From NCBI RefSeq assembly GCF_902825325.1, contig NZ_CADEAR010000009.1:62001-126000 (forward strand): a stretch of DNA of 64,000 nucleotides, given 5' to 3'. A program made the position numbers and the translations under genes. How positions within the stretch are numbered: the first letter of the stretch is position 1; each line of letters begins with the position of its first letter. Positions 50,986 through 59,705 of the stretch are shown here, in pieces. This stretch comes from Brucella tritici. GTDB taxonomy: Bacteria > Pseudomonadota > Alphaproteobacteria > Rhizobiales > Rhizobiaceae. Below the pieces are notes generated by a model. The model searched no databases. It worked only from the letters and a program-made list of their open reading frames with translations, and had not been told where the DNA came from.

Positions 50986-52461
50986 ATGTCAGGCAAGCAA
51001 GTGAAAACGCAGCAACAAACGGGGAAGAGCGAGAATGAAAGCCTTCGTTTGGGGCAATTGCGCCTGCTGATCGCGCTTGATGCACTTCTTGTGGAAGGCA
51101 GTGTTGGCGGTGCTGCCAAGCAGATGGGTCTAAGCATTGCTGCTATGAGCCGACTGCTTGGCCAGATTCGCGAAAAGTTCAATGATCCCATTCTGGTTCG
51201 TTCCGGTCGAAGCATGATAGCGACGCCGAAAGCCGAAGCCTTGCGTGGACGTCTGCGGCGGCTAGCGAATGAAGCCGAAACGCTGTTGAACCTAGACCTG
51301 ACCGAATTGCCGAAATCGACTTGTACCGGACACCATGGGTGGAAGCGAAGCGCCATTACGGCGCCGCCTCCGCTAGGCATTCGTAAGATCGTAGAGCTCG
51401 AAAACCATCCAACACCAGAACAGCTCGCCGCACAATTCGCGAACATTCAGGGTGAGAACGATCCGGTCAGAAGGCTTGCAAAATACATCGCTGTTGTCGG
51501 GCGGAAGGTCGGGCATACCCGTCCTCTCGAAATGTCGGAAGCCGAGGATGCATTCACGACAATCTTTACGGGTAACGCCGATCCGATGCAGATCAGCGCA
51601 TTGCTTCGGCTCATTCATTATCGCGGAGAAACTGCTCCGGAACTTGCAGGCATGGCGCGTGCGGCGAGACGAATTTATTCGGTGGATCCGGGATTGAACA
51701 TACCGGCACTGGATTGGCCAGCCTATCTGTCACCGAACTCCATGCAGTCGCCCTGGTTCATGCTTTCGGCCTTGCTTGTAGCAAGAGCCGGTTATCCCGT
51801 TGTTCTGCATGGCAACTGCGGCACAGGCGAAGTCTCGGGCAAGCTTGAGATGGCGGCTGAAGCCATCAACCTACCGATTGCAACATCGCATTCGCTGGCG
51901 GAGAGTGCTTTGAGAGCACACGGTATCTGCTTCATGCCGATGGCTGGTTTTGCGCCCCAGATTCACGCGTTGTTTGCGCTTTATCCATTATTCGAGTCAC
52001 GCTCATCGATGAATAGCCTTGTCCATCTGCTGAATCCGATGAGTCTCAAAGCATCATTTCTTGGTGTTACGCAACCTACATATCGCGAATTGCACCGCGA
52101 TGCGGCTGTGCTGCTTGGCACGCCGTCGATTTCGGTTGTTTCAACCAGTCGTGATGTTGCCGAGTTGGTTCCACACAGAACGCATACGATCTACAGGCTT
52201 CTCGAGGGACACGAAACGGAAATGTTGCTTCCCACGCTCTCCAGAGAGAGCAGCGACAAGCATTCCAATTTCAGTTCATTCGAATATTGGTATGGTGTCT
52301 GGTCCGGTGCAGCCGTGGATAAGCGTGCAGAAAATACAATCGTCGCCACGGCAGCTATGGCGATGATGACGGCGGTCTCTGCCGAAAACGAAAGCCACGC
52401 GCAGTTCTTTGAGAGAGCTGAAGAACTTTGGCGCAATCGCCATAACCGAGCAGTGGCATGA
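50986..52461 (+). CDS. LysR-type DNA-binding domain fused to a TrpD2/YbiB-like domain
   Basis: One uninterrupted 491-residue frame. Residues 21-83 are a LysR-type helix-turn-helix (LRLLIALDALLVEGSVGGAAKQMGLSIAAMSRLLGQI...FNDPILVRSG). After a linker rich in Pro/Ala, residues about 140-465 follow the anthranilate phosphoribosyltransferase fold: a helical N-domain, then VVLHGNCGTGEVSGKLEMAAEA, CFMPMAGFAPQIHALFALYPLFESRSSMNSLVHLLNP. The GTGGD phosphate loop of true TrpD enzymes is replaced by YLSPNSMQS, so catalysis is doubtful. E. coli YbiB (TrpD2) binds nucleic acid rather than acting as an enzyme. Divergent from the siderophore receptor, it may regulate it. No LysR effector domain is present. 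Confidence 0.8.
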   Translation: MSGKQVKTQQQTGKSENESLRLGQLRLLIALDALLVEGSVGGAAKQMGLSIAAMSRLLGQIREKFNDPILVRSGRSMIATPKAEALRGRLRRLANEAETLLNLDLTELPKSTCTGHHGWKRSAITAPPPLGIRKIVELENHPTPEQLAAQFANIQGENDPVRRLAKYIAVVGRKVGHTRPLEMSEAEDAFTTIFTGNADPMQISALLRLIHYRGETAPELAGMARAARRIYSVDPGLNIPALDWPAYLSPNSMQSPWFMLSALLVARAGYPVVLHGNCGTGEVSGKLEMAAEAINLPIATSHSLAESALRAHGICFMPMAGFAPQIHALFALYPLFESRSSMNSLVHLLNPMSLKASFLGVTQPTYRELHRDAAVLLGTPSISVVSTSRDVAELVPHRTHTIYRLLEGHETEMLLPTLSRESSDKHSNFSSFEYWYGVWSGAAVDKRAENTIVATAAMAMMTAVSAENESHAQFFERAEELWRNRHNRAVA

Positions 52462-52623
52462 TGTGCAAGTAGCTGCGACTAAGGAACTCAAAACTGTTTT
52501 ACGTTTGAAAAATTTGAAAAAGCTTTCCCTGCGATCATCAAGGACGGCAAGTCCATGCTTTGTCCACTAAATTTATAGGCTTTATCTTCTCTCCATAAGT
52601 TCGATTGCAACAGGGGAGCTTCG

Positions 52624-53799
52624 ATGGTCAATCAAGTGTTCGGCAACGCGGGAACGTCGATTTTCGAGGCTATGTCACGGCTCGCCGTCGAGTGTGGAGC
52701 CATCAATCTGGGGCAGGGGTTTCCAGAAGGCTTTGAACCTGACGAACTTCTTGATGCGGCCGCTCGTGCTCTTCGTGAAACCTCACAACAATATCCACCC
52801 ATGATGGGCCTGCCGGTTCTTCGTCGGGCTGTCGCAGAAAACACTAGACGGTCTCTCGGTCTCGACGTTGATTGGGAAAAGGAAGTTCTGGTGACCTCCG
52901 GAGCGACGGAAGCTCTGGCCGATACGTTTCTGGCACATCTGGATACTGGCGACGAGGTTATTTTGTTCGAGCCGGTTTACGATGCTTATGCAACACTTAT
53001 CCGGCGTGCTGGCGGGAAAGTGGTGCCGGTGCGATTGAGACCACCTCATTGGGAATTGCCGCGAGGTGAACTGGTAAAAGCAATCTCTCCTCGAACCAAA
53101 CTCATTGTCGTCAATACGCCGATGAACCCAATCGGCAAGATATTCGATCCAGATGAGTTGGACTTTCTCGCCGAGCTCGCGATCAAGCGTGACCTTTTGA
53201 TTGTTTCGGATGAGGTCTACGAACATCTCGTGTTCGATGGTCGCCCATTTTATTCTATGTTCGGTGTCGAGAAAGTCCGCGACCGTGTCGTGCGAATTGG
53301 CTCCGCCGGAAAGAGCTTTTCATTGACGGGATGGAAGGTCGGCTATGTGACAGCTTCCACGAAGCTTCTAGCGCCGATTGCGCGTGCCCATCAGTATGTC
53401 ACTTTCACCACGCCGCCGGCATTGCAGTCGGCGATTGCCGTTGGGCTTTCGTTACCTAATAGCTACTTCATTGAGCTCAGGGCATCCCTGGCATCGCGAC
53501 GGGATCTTCTGGTTGATGGACTGAAATCTGCAGGTTTTGATGTCGTGGCGGTCCCTGCCACCTATTTCGTAGTGGCCGATATAGAGGCGCTCGATCCAGA
53601 AGGCGATGATCTCGACTTTTGTCGACGGTTGACGCTTGAAGCAGGTGTAACTCCGGTTCCCATCTCATCTTTTTATGGTGCGCGCGATGTGCGCAGCCAT
53701 GTCCGTTTCTGTTTCGCCAAGCGCGAAGAAACGCTGCTTGAGGCCGTTTCACGGTTGGTTCGCTGGACCAATAAGCACAATTGGCGCGCCGCATCATAG
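52624..53799 (+). CDS. Class I/II PLP-dependent aminotransferase (YbdL/KAT-like)
   Basis: This 391-residue enzyme has the fold-type I pattern: INLGQGFPEGFEPDELLDAA at the start, VTSGATEALADTFLAHLDTGDEVILFEPVYDAY, NTPMNPIGKIF, SDEVYEHLVFDG and the PLP lysine in GSAGKSFSLTGWKVGY. It resembles YbdL and kynurenine/methionine aminotransferases, which transaminate methionine, aromatic amino acids or their analogues. GGGGAGC precedes the ATG. A Met-type ABC importer follows 32 bases later, so it probably acts on the imported compound. Confidence 0.87.
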   Translation: MVNQVFGNAGTSIFEAMSRLAVECGAINLGQGFPEGFEPDELLDAAARALRETSQQYPPMMGLPVLRRAVAENTRRSLGLDVDWEKEVLVTSGATEALADTFLAHLDTGDEVILFEPVYDAYATLIRRAGGKVVPVRLRPPHWELPRGELVKAISPRTKLIVVNTPMNPIGKIFDPDELDFLAELAIKRDLLIVSDEVYEHLVFDGRPFYSMFGVEKVRDRVVRIGSAGKSFSLTGWKVGYVTASTKLLAPIARAHQYVTFTTPPALQSAIAVGLSLPNSYFIELRASLASRRDLLVDGLKSAGFDVVAVPATYFVVADIEALDPEGDDLDFCRRLTLEAGVTPVPISSFYGARDVRSHVRFCFAKREETLLEAVSRLVRWTNKHNWRAAS

Positions 53800-53831
53800 G
53801 CGCGTTCGGAAATCACTACAGGGAAAACAAG

Positions 53832-54629
53832 ATGCATTCAGTTTCATTTTTGCGTGGTGCAGTCACCGCAGCACTCTTTTCAGTGCTCGTCGCTTCACCA
53901 GCGCTCGCGGAAAAAATCCGGTTTGGTGTGACGTCGGGACCGCATGCGGAAATCGCCGCAGCACTCGCGCCCGTTGCCAAGGCAAAGGGGCTGGATATCG
54001 AGATTGTGGAGTTTTCGGACGGCGCACTGATCGACCCGGCAACAAATGACGGCGATCTCGACGCCAATGGCTTTCAGCATACGCCTTATTTCGATCAGCA
54101 GAACAAGGATCGAGGTCTCAACCTCGTGTCCGTTGGTGGACGCACGGTGTTGCTGCCGATGGCTGGTTACTCGCGCAAGTACAAATCTCTTGCTGAATTG
54201 CCTGAGGGGGCGCAAATTTCTGTCCCCAACGATCCCAGCAATGCGGGTCGCGCCTTGAAGCTTCTTGAAGCAGGCGGGGTTATCAAGCTGACGCCGGGTG
54301 TGACTTTCAATGCAACTGAACTCGATATTGTCGATAATCCGAAGAAGGTCAAAATCATTCCGATGGAAACAGCCCAGCTTCCGCGCTCGCTGGAAGACGT
54401 GGATTTTTCCGTTATCACTTCCCATTTTGCACTGAGTGCCGGGTTGGTTCCGACCCGTGATGCGATCCTGATCGAAGACCAGCTATCCGATTATTTCTGC
54501 CTGCTCGCTGTTGCAGAAAAGAACAAGGATGCCCACTGGGTCAAGACGTTGGTCGAAGCCTATAAGTCTCCTGATGTCAAAGCCTTCATCGAGAAGAAAT
54601 TCGATGGCAACATCATAGCGGGTTGGTGA
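53832..54629 (+). CDS. MetQ-like (NlpA family) substrate-binding protein
   Basis: From ATG 53832 the product is 265 residues with a signal peptide ending ALA (residue 26). KIRFGVTSGPHAEIAAALAPVAKAKGLDIEIVEFSDGALIDPATNDGDLDANGFQHTPYFDQ is the NlpA-family start. Unlike E. coli MetQ there is no lipobox cysteine, so it should be free in the periplasm. The family binds methionine or close analogues. The ATPase gene starts two bases after its stop. Confidence 0.87.
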   Translation: MHSVSFLRGAVTAALFSVLVASPALAEKIRFGVTSGPHAEIAAALAPVAKAKGLDIEIVEFSDGALIDPATNDGDLDANGFQHTPYFDQQNKDRGLNLVSVGGRTVLLPMAGYSRKYKSLAELPEGAQISVPNDPSNAGRALKLLEAGGVIKLTPGVTFNATELDIVDNPKKVKIIPMETAQLPRSLEDVDFSVITSHFALSAGLVPTRDAILIEDQLSDYFCLLAVAEKNKDAHWVKTLVEAYKSPDVKAFIEKKFDGNIIAGW

Positions 54630-54630
54630 G

Positions 54631-55764
54631 ATGAACGTGCTGGTGCGGAGCGAATCTGTGTCGAAAGTGGTGCCGGACGAAACGGGTTCGGTTCCGCCAA
54701 TTATCGACATACGCTCGCTGACAAAAACCTATGATGAGAAGGCTGGGGCGGTTATCGATGATGTCTCGCTCAAAATCACGAGGGGAACAATCCATGGCAT
54801 CATTGGTCGTTCTGGTGCTGGAAAAAGTACGCTCGTGCGCTGCCTGAACGGTCTTGTGCATCCAAGCAAAGGAGAAATCTTTGTTTCAGGACGTGAGATC
54901 ACAACATTGCGTCAAGACGAATTGCGACAAGTTCGTCGTGAAGTATCAATGGTATTTCAGCACTTTAGTCTCCTGTCTTCACGAACTGCTTTTGGAAATA
55001 TAGCGCTGCCGTTGGAGCTCGCAGGCATTGGTCGTAGCGCCATAAGAACTCGGGTGAACGATCTGCTCGATCTGGTGGGCCTAAAGGGAAAGGCCGGTGC
55101 CTATCCATCGGAATTGTCTGGTGGTCAGAAACAGCGTGTGGGTATCGCGCGGGCATTGGCTCTGGAACCGAGCGTTTTGCTGTCCGATGAGGCGACATCG
55201 GCGCTTGATCCCGAAACCACAGAACAAATTCTTTCGTTATTGAAAGATATTAATCAGCGGCTGGGACTGACGATTGTGCTCATTACGCATGAAATGGATG
55301 TGGTGCGCCAAATCGCAGACCATGTGACGGTTCTTGATGGCGGCAAAGTCGTTGAAAGCGGAGCAACGTTCGACGTATTTGCCTTTCCGCAATCCCCTAT
55401 CGCCCGGTCGTTTCTGGCAAGCATCGTCGCCCACGATTTACCGCCGGAAGTATCGCAGCGGTTGCTTCTACAACCTGTTGTCGGGTCAGACCCGGTCCTG
55501 CGTATCATATTTTCTGGTGAAGCCGCCCATGAACCGGTCGTTGCGACGCTCGTGAGACGCTTCGGGATAAATCCGAACATACTGCATGGGCGCATAGACT
55601 ATATCGGTGGCAAACCTCTCGGCATCATGACACTCATTGCTGAGGGCGGTTCGGCCGATCTCGCGGACGTCTGCAATTATCTTTCTTCACTCAATCTTCA
55701 TGGAGAGGTCATCGGTCATGTTGTCCGATCTGCTTCCACCGGCGCTCGTCGGGCTTTTGCTTGA
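54631..55764 (+). CDS. MetN-like ABC ATPase with C-terminal NIL domain
   Basis: A 377-residue ATPase starting two bases after metQ. Walker A is GRSGAGKST, the family pattern VSMVFQHFSLLSSRTAFGNIALPLELAG is clear, and the signature LSGGQKQR and Walker B VLLSDEATSALDPE follow; the usual DEP is DEA. The C-terminal 110 residues (VLRIIFSGEAAHEPVVATLVRRFGINPNILHGRIDYIGGKPLGIMTLIAEG) form the NIL ligand-binding domain that in MetN inhibits transport when methionine is bound. The frame runs 47 bases into metI. Confidence 0.9.
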   Translation: MNVLVRSESVSKVVPDETGSVPPIIDIRSLTKTYDEKAGAVIDDVSLKITRGTIHGIIGRSGAGKSTLVRCLNGLVHPSKGEIFVSGREITTLRQDELRQVRREVSMVFQHFSLLSSRTAFGNIALPLELAGIGRSAIRTRVNDLLDLVGLKGKAGAYPSELSGGQKQRVGIARALALEPSVLLSDEATSALDPETTEQILSLLKDINQRLGLTIVLITHEMDVVRQIADHVTVLDGGKVVESGATFDVFAFPQSPIARSFLASIVAHDLPPEVSQRLLLQPVVGSDPVLRIIFSGEAAHEPVVATLVRRFGINPNILHGRIDYIGGKPLGIMTLIAEGGSADLADVCNYLSSLNLHGEVIGHVVRSASTGARRAFA

Positions 55765-56410
55765 ATCGCTGAAGCAGACGGCCACTATGGTGGCCGCATC
55801 TGCCATTTTGTCCACTTTGATCGGCCTGCCGCTCGGTGTTGCACTTGTTGTCACCAGTCCGGGGCAGTTTCTTGAGCGCTCGGTTTTCAATCGCGTTGCA
55901 GGCACTATCGTCAATTTGGTTCGATCTACACCGTTTATCATTCTGATGGTGGCTATCATTCCGTTGACGCGTCTGATCGTAGGAACAACCGTTGGTACTT
56001 ATGCTGCCGTCGTGCCGCTGACAGTGGCCATCACCCCTCTCTATGCGCGTCTCGCCGAAACCGCGATGCGTGAAGTAGACCAAAGCCTGATTGAAGCCGC
56101 CGAAAGCATGGGCGCTACACCCATTCAGATCATCCTCAAGGTGCTGTTGCCTGAAGCGCTGCCCGGAATCATTGCAGGGCAAACGGTTACACTTGTCAGT
56201 CTTGTTGGATATTCTGCGATGGCAGGAACAGTTGGCGGTGGCGGTTTGGGCGATCTCGGAATTCGCTTCGGATATCAGCGCTTTATGCCGGAAGTTATGG
56301 TCGCTGTTGTCATCATTCTGGTTGCAATCGTGCAATCCATTCAGATCACGGGCGACCACGCCGCTCGTTTCGTCAATCACCGCGTGGCGCGCAGCCGTCG
56401 CTCACGCTGA
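55718..56410 (+). CDS. MetI-like ABC permease
   Basis: From ATG 55718, after GGAGAGG, the permease is 230 residues with five hydrophobic helices. VRSTPFIILMVAIIPLTRLIVGT and the EAA loop DQSLIEAAESMGATPIQIILKVLLPEALPGI are MetI motifs, as is SAMAGTVGGGGLGDLGIRFGYQRF. It overlaps metN by 47 bases, so the two are coupled. It forms the channel for the MetN-driven importer. Confidence 0.9.
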   Translation: MLSDLLPPALVGLLLESLKQTATMVAASAILSTLIGLPLGVALVVTSPGQFLERSVFNRVAGTIVNLVRSTPFIILMVAIIPLTRLIVGTTVGTYAAVVPLTVAITPLYARLAETAMREVDQSLIEAAESMGATPIQIILKVLLPEALPGIIAGQTVTLVSLVGYSAMAGTVGGGGLGDLGIRFGYQRFMPEVMVAVVIILVAIVQSIQITGDHAARFVNHRVARSRRSR

Positions 56411-56430
56411 GAGTTTTTCAGGAGGTTTCA

Positions 56431-57489
56431 ATGACTATACACACCACGCCGATCAATCTGCCCTTGCTTGATTTATCCCGTTTCAACGGAAGTGTGGAAG
56501 AGCGCAGCAGTTTCATAGAGGAGCTTCGCCGGACGCTTCACGACCATGGCTTTTTTTACCTGACAGGGCATGGCGTCGATCCGAAACTTGTGGAAGACGT
56601 AGTTGCGACTGCAAAGAGATTTTTCGCGCTTCCTGCGGAAGAAAAACTCAAGATCGAAATGGTGAAATCATCCCATTTTCGCGGTTATAATCGTGCTGGT
56701 TTTGAACGTACTCGTGGCCAGCAGGATTGGCGCGAGCAGCTCGATATCAACACGGAATCGGAGCCCGCTGAGATTGGTCCCGATAGCCCGGCATGGAAGC
56801 GTCTGATCGGCCCGAACCAATGGCCGGAAGCACTGCCCCAACTTAAGCCTTTGCTGCTTGCCTATCAGGCTGAGGTCACGCGCGTTGGCATTGATATTCT
56901 GAAGGCCATTGCCGCGGCTTTGGGACAATCGGAAGACTTCTTCGCTCAAATTTATGAGCCGCATCCATCCCAACTCCTGAAGATTATCCGTTATCCGGGG
57001 CGCGACGTGGCGGAAAGCGAGCAAGGAGTAGGGGCACATAAGGACGGCGGTTTCGTTACCGTGCTGCTGCAGGATGTCGTCCCCGGCCTGCGTGTTCAGC
57101 GGGAAGATGGAGAATGGATTGATGCGCCCCCGGTTCCTGGCACTTTTGTTATCAACACGGGAGAATTGCTTGAACTTGCCACCAATGGGTTCGTGCGGGC
57201 GGATGTACACGGCGTTGTTGCACCTCCAGCTGGCGTGGAGCGCTTTTCCGTCGCCTTCTTCCTGGGTGCTCGATACGATGCAACTATTCCGGTTATAGAT
57301 TTGCCGGATGAGTTGAAGACCAAGGAGCGCGGCGTCACAGTCGATGCGCTGAATCCAATCTTCCGGGAGGTCGGTGCAAATAATCTCAAAAGTCGCCTCC
57401 GGTCGCATCCAGATGTTGCGCGCGCTCATCATGCGGATTTACTGACGCCTGAACAATTGGGAGATCGCACAACCGGATCGGCATATTGA
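56431..57489 (+). CDS. 2-oxoglutarate/Fe(II)-type dioxygenase (isopenicillin N synthase-like)
   Basis: The 352-residue protein starts 20 bases after metI behind CAGGAGG. The N-terminal DIOX_N block is PLLDLSRFNGS...LRRTLHDHGFFYLTGHGVD. The iron triad is His203-X-Asp205 (GAHKDGG) and His260 (ADVHGVV), and RFSVAFF supplies Arg271 and Ser273 for 2-oxoglutarate or substrate carboxylate. Such enzymes hydroxylate, desaturate or ring-close small molecules. Position after an aminotransferase and MetNIQ-like importer suggests modification of an imported amino-acid-like compound; none can be named. Confidence 0.88.
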   Translation: MTIHTTPINLPLLDLSRFNGSVEERSSFIEELRRTLHDHGFFYLTGHGVDPKLVEDVVATAKRFFALPAEEKLKIEMVKSSHFRGYNRAGFERTRGQQDWREQLDINTESEPAEIGPDSPAWKRLIGPNQWPEALPQLKPLLLAYQAEVTRVGIDILKAIAAALGQSEDFFAQIYEPHPSQLLKIIRYPGRDVAESEQGVGAHKDGGFVTVLLQDVVPGLRVQREDGEWIDAPPVPGTFVINTGELLELATNGFVRADVHGVVAPPAGVERFSVAFFLGARYDATIPVIDLPDELKTKERGVTVDALNPIFREVGANNLKSRLRSHPDVARAHHADLLTPEQLGDRTTGSAY

Positions 57490-57930
57490 GAGATTGATCG
57501 TCTTTTCATGGCGTCACGGTCGCGTGATCGTGGCGCATTGTTTAACCCATCCCTTGACGATTAAAGTGCGCTGGTCGCATAAGTCGCCAAGGAACGGGCC
57601 GGGGGTATGCCATTGATCCGCGTTTTCGTGGATCAAGCGACACTCTAACGAGTGACGCCGCTTATATTTCGCCGGATTGCAGAGATTTAAAAGCTGCGAT
57701 TGCTGGCAGGGCGGCGATGAGAGGGGAGGCAGTTCGGTGTCAGTTTTTGACGATTTGTTAGGAAAACGTTACGTCCTCTTTGCAAAAGTTTCGGCAAATT
57801 GATCGTACAGTTGTCATTTTGAACAATTTATCCCCTTTAAATTTAACAAATCCACGGCTTGATCAGTCAAAGCATCGATGGAAATCTCCCTTACCTTATA
57901 TAAGCGTGACGTAGGGAGGGGATCGCTGAA
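57490..57930. other. Intergenic region with tandem hairpins and a possible 21-codon ORF
   Basis: About 440 bases. A ten-base stem TTGATCCGCG/CGTGGATCAA (57613-57636, one G-T pair) is followed closely by CACTC/GAGTG (57641-57654). A 21-codon frame at 57737-57802 starts with GTG after GGGGAGG. No conserved gene or tRNA was recognised. Confidence 0.5.
57737..57802 (+). CDS. Possible 21-residue peptide ORF, doubtful
   Basis: GTG at 57737 begins a short frame (MSVFDDLLGKRYVLFAKVSA...) ending at TGA 57800-57802. A strong GGGGAGG lies seven bases upstream. No family is recognised and nothing shows it is expressed. It could be a leader peptide or chance. Confidence 0.25.
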   Translation: MSVFDDLLGKRYVLFAKVSAN

Positions 57931-59562
57931 ATGCCTGTAATGCCCGAATTGTGTGCCGATACCATAGTATATAACGGTACGATCTGGTGTGGATATGAAG
58001 AGGGCACGGTCGAAGCCCTGGCTATCTGGCAAGGAAAGGTTCTTGCAACGGGTACACGGGACCAGATTTGGTCTTTGAAGGGCGATAATACGCGTTTGAT
58101 CGATCTCAAAGGGCGCTTTGCGACGCCTGGACTGAACGACGCTCACCTGCATCTCATTTCCGTGGGACTGACACTCAAGTGGATCGACGCGACGCCGCAA
58201 GCGGCACCCACATTGCAAAGTTTGCTCGATGCCATTCGCGAACAGGCTGCTTCTGCACCTCCGGGGGCATGGATCAGGGCGCGCGGCTATGACCAGACGA
58301 AGCTCGATGTCGGTCGCCATCCGCATAAGTCGGAACTTGATGCTGTTGCTCCAAACAATCCCGTCATGGTGGTACGCGCATGCGGCCATGTTTCGATCTT
58401 CAATTCAAAGGCATTTGAACTGGCAGGTATTGACGAAAGTTCACCTGTGCCAGAGGGCGGGCTGATCGAGCAGAAAAATGGCACTCTGACTGGTATGGTT
58501 GCCGAGAATGCTCAAGGGGCTGTCCGCAAGGCTATCCCCAAGGCAACGACGGAAGAGATGATCGAGGCCATTGAGGCTGCGGGAAATCTGCTTCTTTCCT
58601 ATGGCATAACCAGCGTCATGGACGCCGCTGTCGGTCAGGTCGCAGGATTCGATGAAATCCGCGCCTATAATCTCGCCAAGCTGGATAAGCGTTTGCCAGT
58701 GCGCACCTGGCTCGTGCTGCTCGGCGATCCGGGGCCTTCCATCGTAGAGGAATGCTATAATGCCGGTCTTGTGTCCGGCGTTGGTGATGACATGCTGACG
58801 GTCGGCGCTGTCAAGATTTTCCTCGACGGCTCTGCAGGCGGACGAACTGCATGGATGAGCAAGCCGTATCTCGGCGACGATAACAATATTGGTGTCCAGA
58901 TATTGCCGGACGCGGAACTGGAAGCGCTGGTGCTGAATACCCATAAAAAGGGCTATCAACTGGCGTGCCATGCTATCGGCGACGCAGCCATCGGCCAGTT
59001 GATCACGGCGTATGAAAAGGCGCTCGCTGCTTATCCCGATCCAGATCGCCGCCATCGTATCGAACATTGCGGTTTCTCTACGGCGGAACAGCATGATCGG
59101 ATGAAAAAGGCTGGCATTTATCCATGCCCACAGCAGGTCTTCATCTACGACTTTGGTGATGCCTACATTTCTGTTCTCGGCGAAGAGCGCGCAATTTCAA
59201 GCTACCCGCTGAAAACCTGGAAAGATCTGGGCTTCAAGCCTGCGACTGGCAGTGATTCACCGGTTTGTCATCCGAATCCCTACCCGAACATCTATTCAAT
59301 GCTGACGCGCGAAACGGGCAAGGGAACAGTGATGGATGCTCGCGAATGCGTGACCATTGAAGAGGCCCTGCAGGTCTACACTGAGTTTGGTGCCTTCTCT
59401 CAGAAACTGGAGAATGTGAAGGGTAAGCTTGTACCTGGACAGGTTGCTGATATTGCGGTCTTTTCACGCAATATGCTCACCGCGAAGCCGGAAGAGATTC
59501 TCAACGACACGCATTGTGTTCTTACCGTGCGTGACGGTGAGGTCGTATTCGAACGGTCATGA
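57931..59562 (+). CDS. YtcJ-like metal-dependent amidohydrolase
   Basis: The 543-residue protein has the Amidohydro_3 layout: DAHLHL (His72, His74) as first metal ligands after PGLND, then VGAVKIFLDGSAGGRTAWM, CHAIGDAAI, HRIEHCGF and TGSDSPVCHPNPYPNIYSMLTRE. KLVPGQVADIAVFSRN is the C-terminal beta-sandwich. No signal peptide is seen, so it works in the cytoplasm on amide, ester or cyclic C-N bonds. GGGAGGGG precedes ATG 57931. A Dpp-type importer follows, whose cargo is probably its substrate. Confidence 0.87.
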   Translation: MPVMPELCADTIVYNGTIWCGYEEGTVEALAIWQGKVLATGTRDQIWSLKGDNTRLIDLKGRFATPGLNDAHLHLISVGLTLKWIDATPQAAPTLQSLLDAIREQAASAPPGAWIRARGYDQTKLDVGRHPHKSELDAVAPNNPVMVVRACGHVSIFNSKAFELAGIDESSPVPEGGLIEQKNGTLTGMVAENAQGAVRKAIPKATTEEMIEAIEAAGNLLLSYGITSVMDAAVGQVAGFDEIRAYNLAKLDKRLPVRTWLVLLGDPGPSIVEECYNAGLVSGVGDDMLTVGAVKIFLDGSAGGRTAWMSKPYLGDDNNIGVQILPDAELEALVLNTHKKGYQLACHAIGDAAIGQLITAYEKALAAYPDPDRRHRIEHCGFSTAEQHDRMKKAGIYPCPQQVFIYDFGDAYISVLGEERAISSYPLKTWKDLGFKPATGSDSPVCHPNPYPNIYSMLTRETGKGTVMDARECVTIEEALQVYTEFGAFSQKLENVKGKLVPGQVADIAVFSRNMLTAKPEEILNDTHCVLTVRDGEVVFERS

Positions 59563-59705
59563 AATACATGTTCCCGGTTTCCGGGGGCGATAAAAAGAAT
59601 TGAAGCTAAACGCTTCGGGGCAATTTCGGGCAGCGAAGTTTCGGCAGAACTGCCCGAACGAACGGTTCATCTGAATCGAAAGAATGATACTTGAAGGGGA
59701 ACAAT

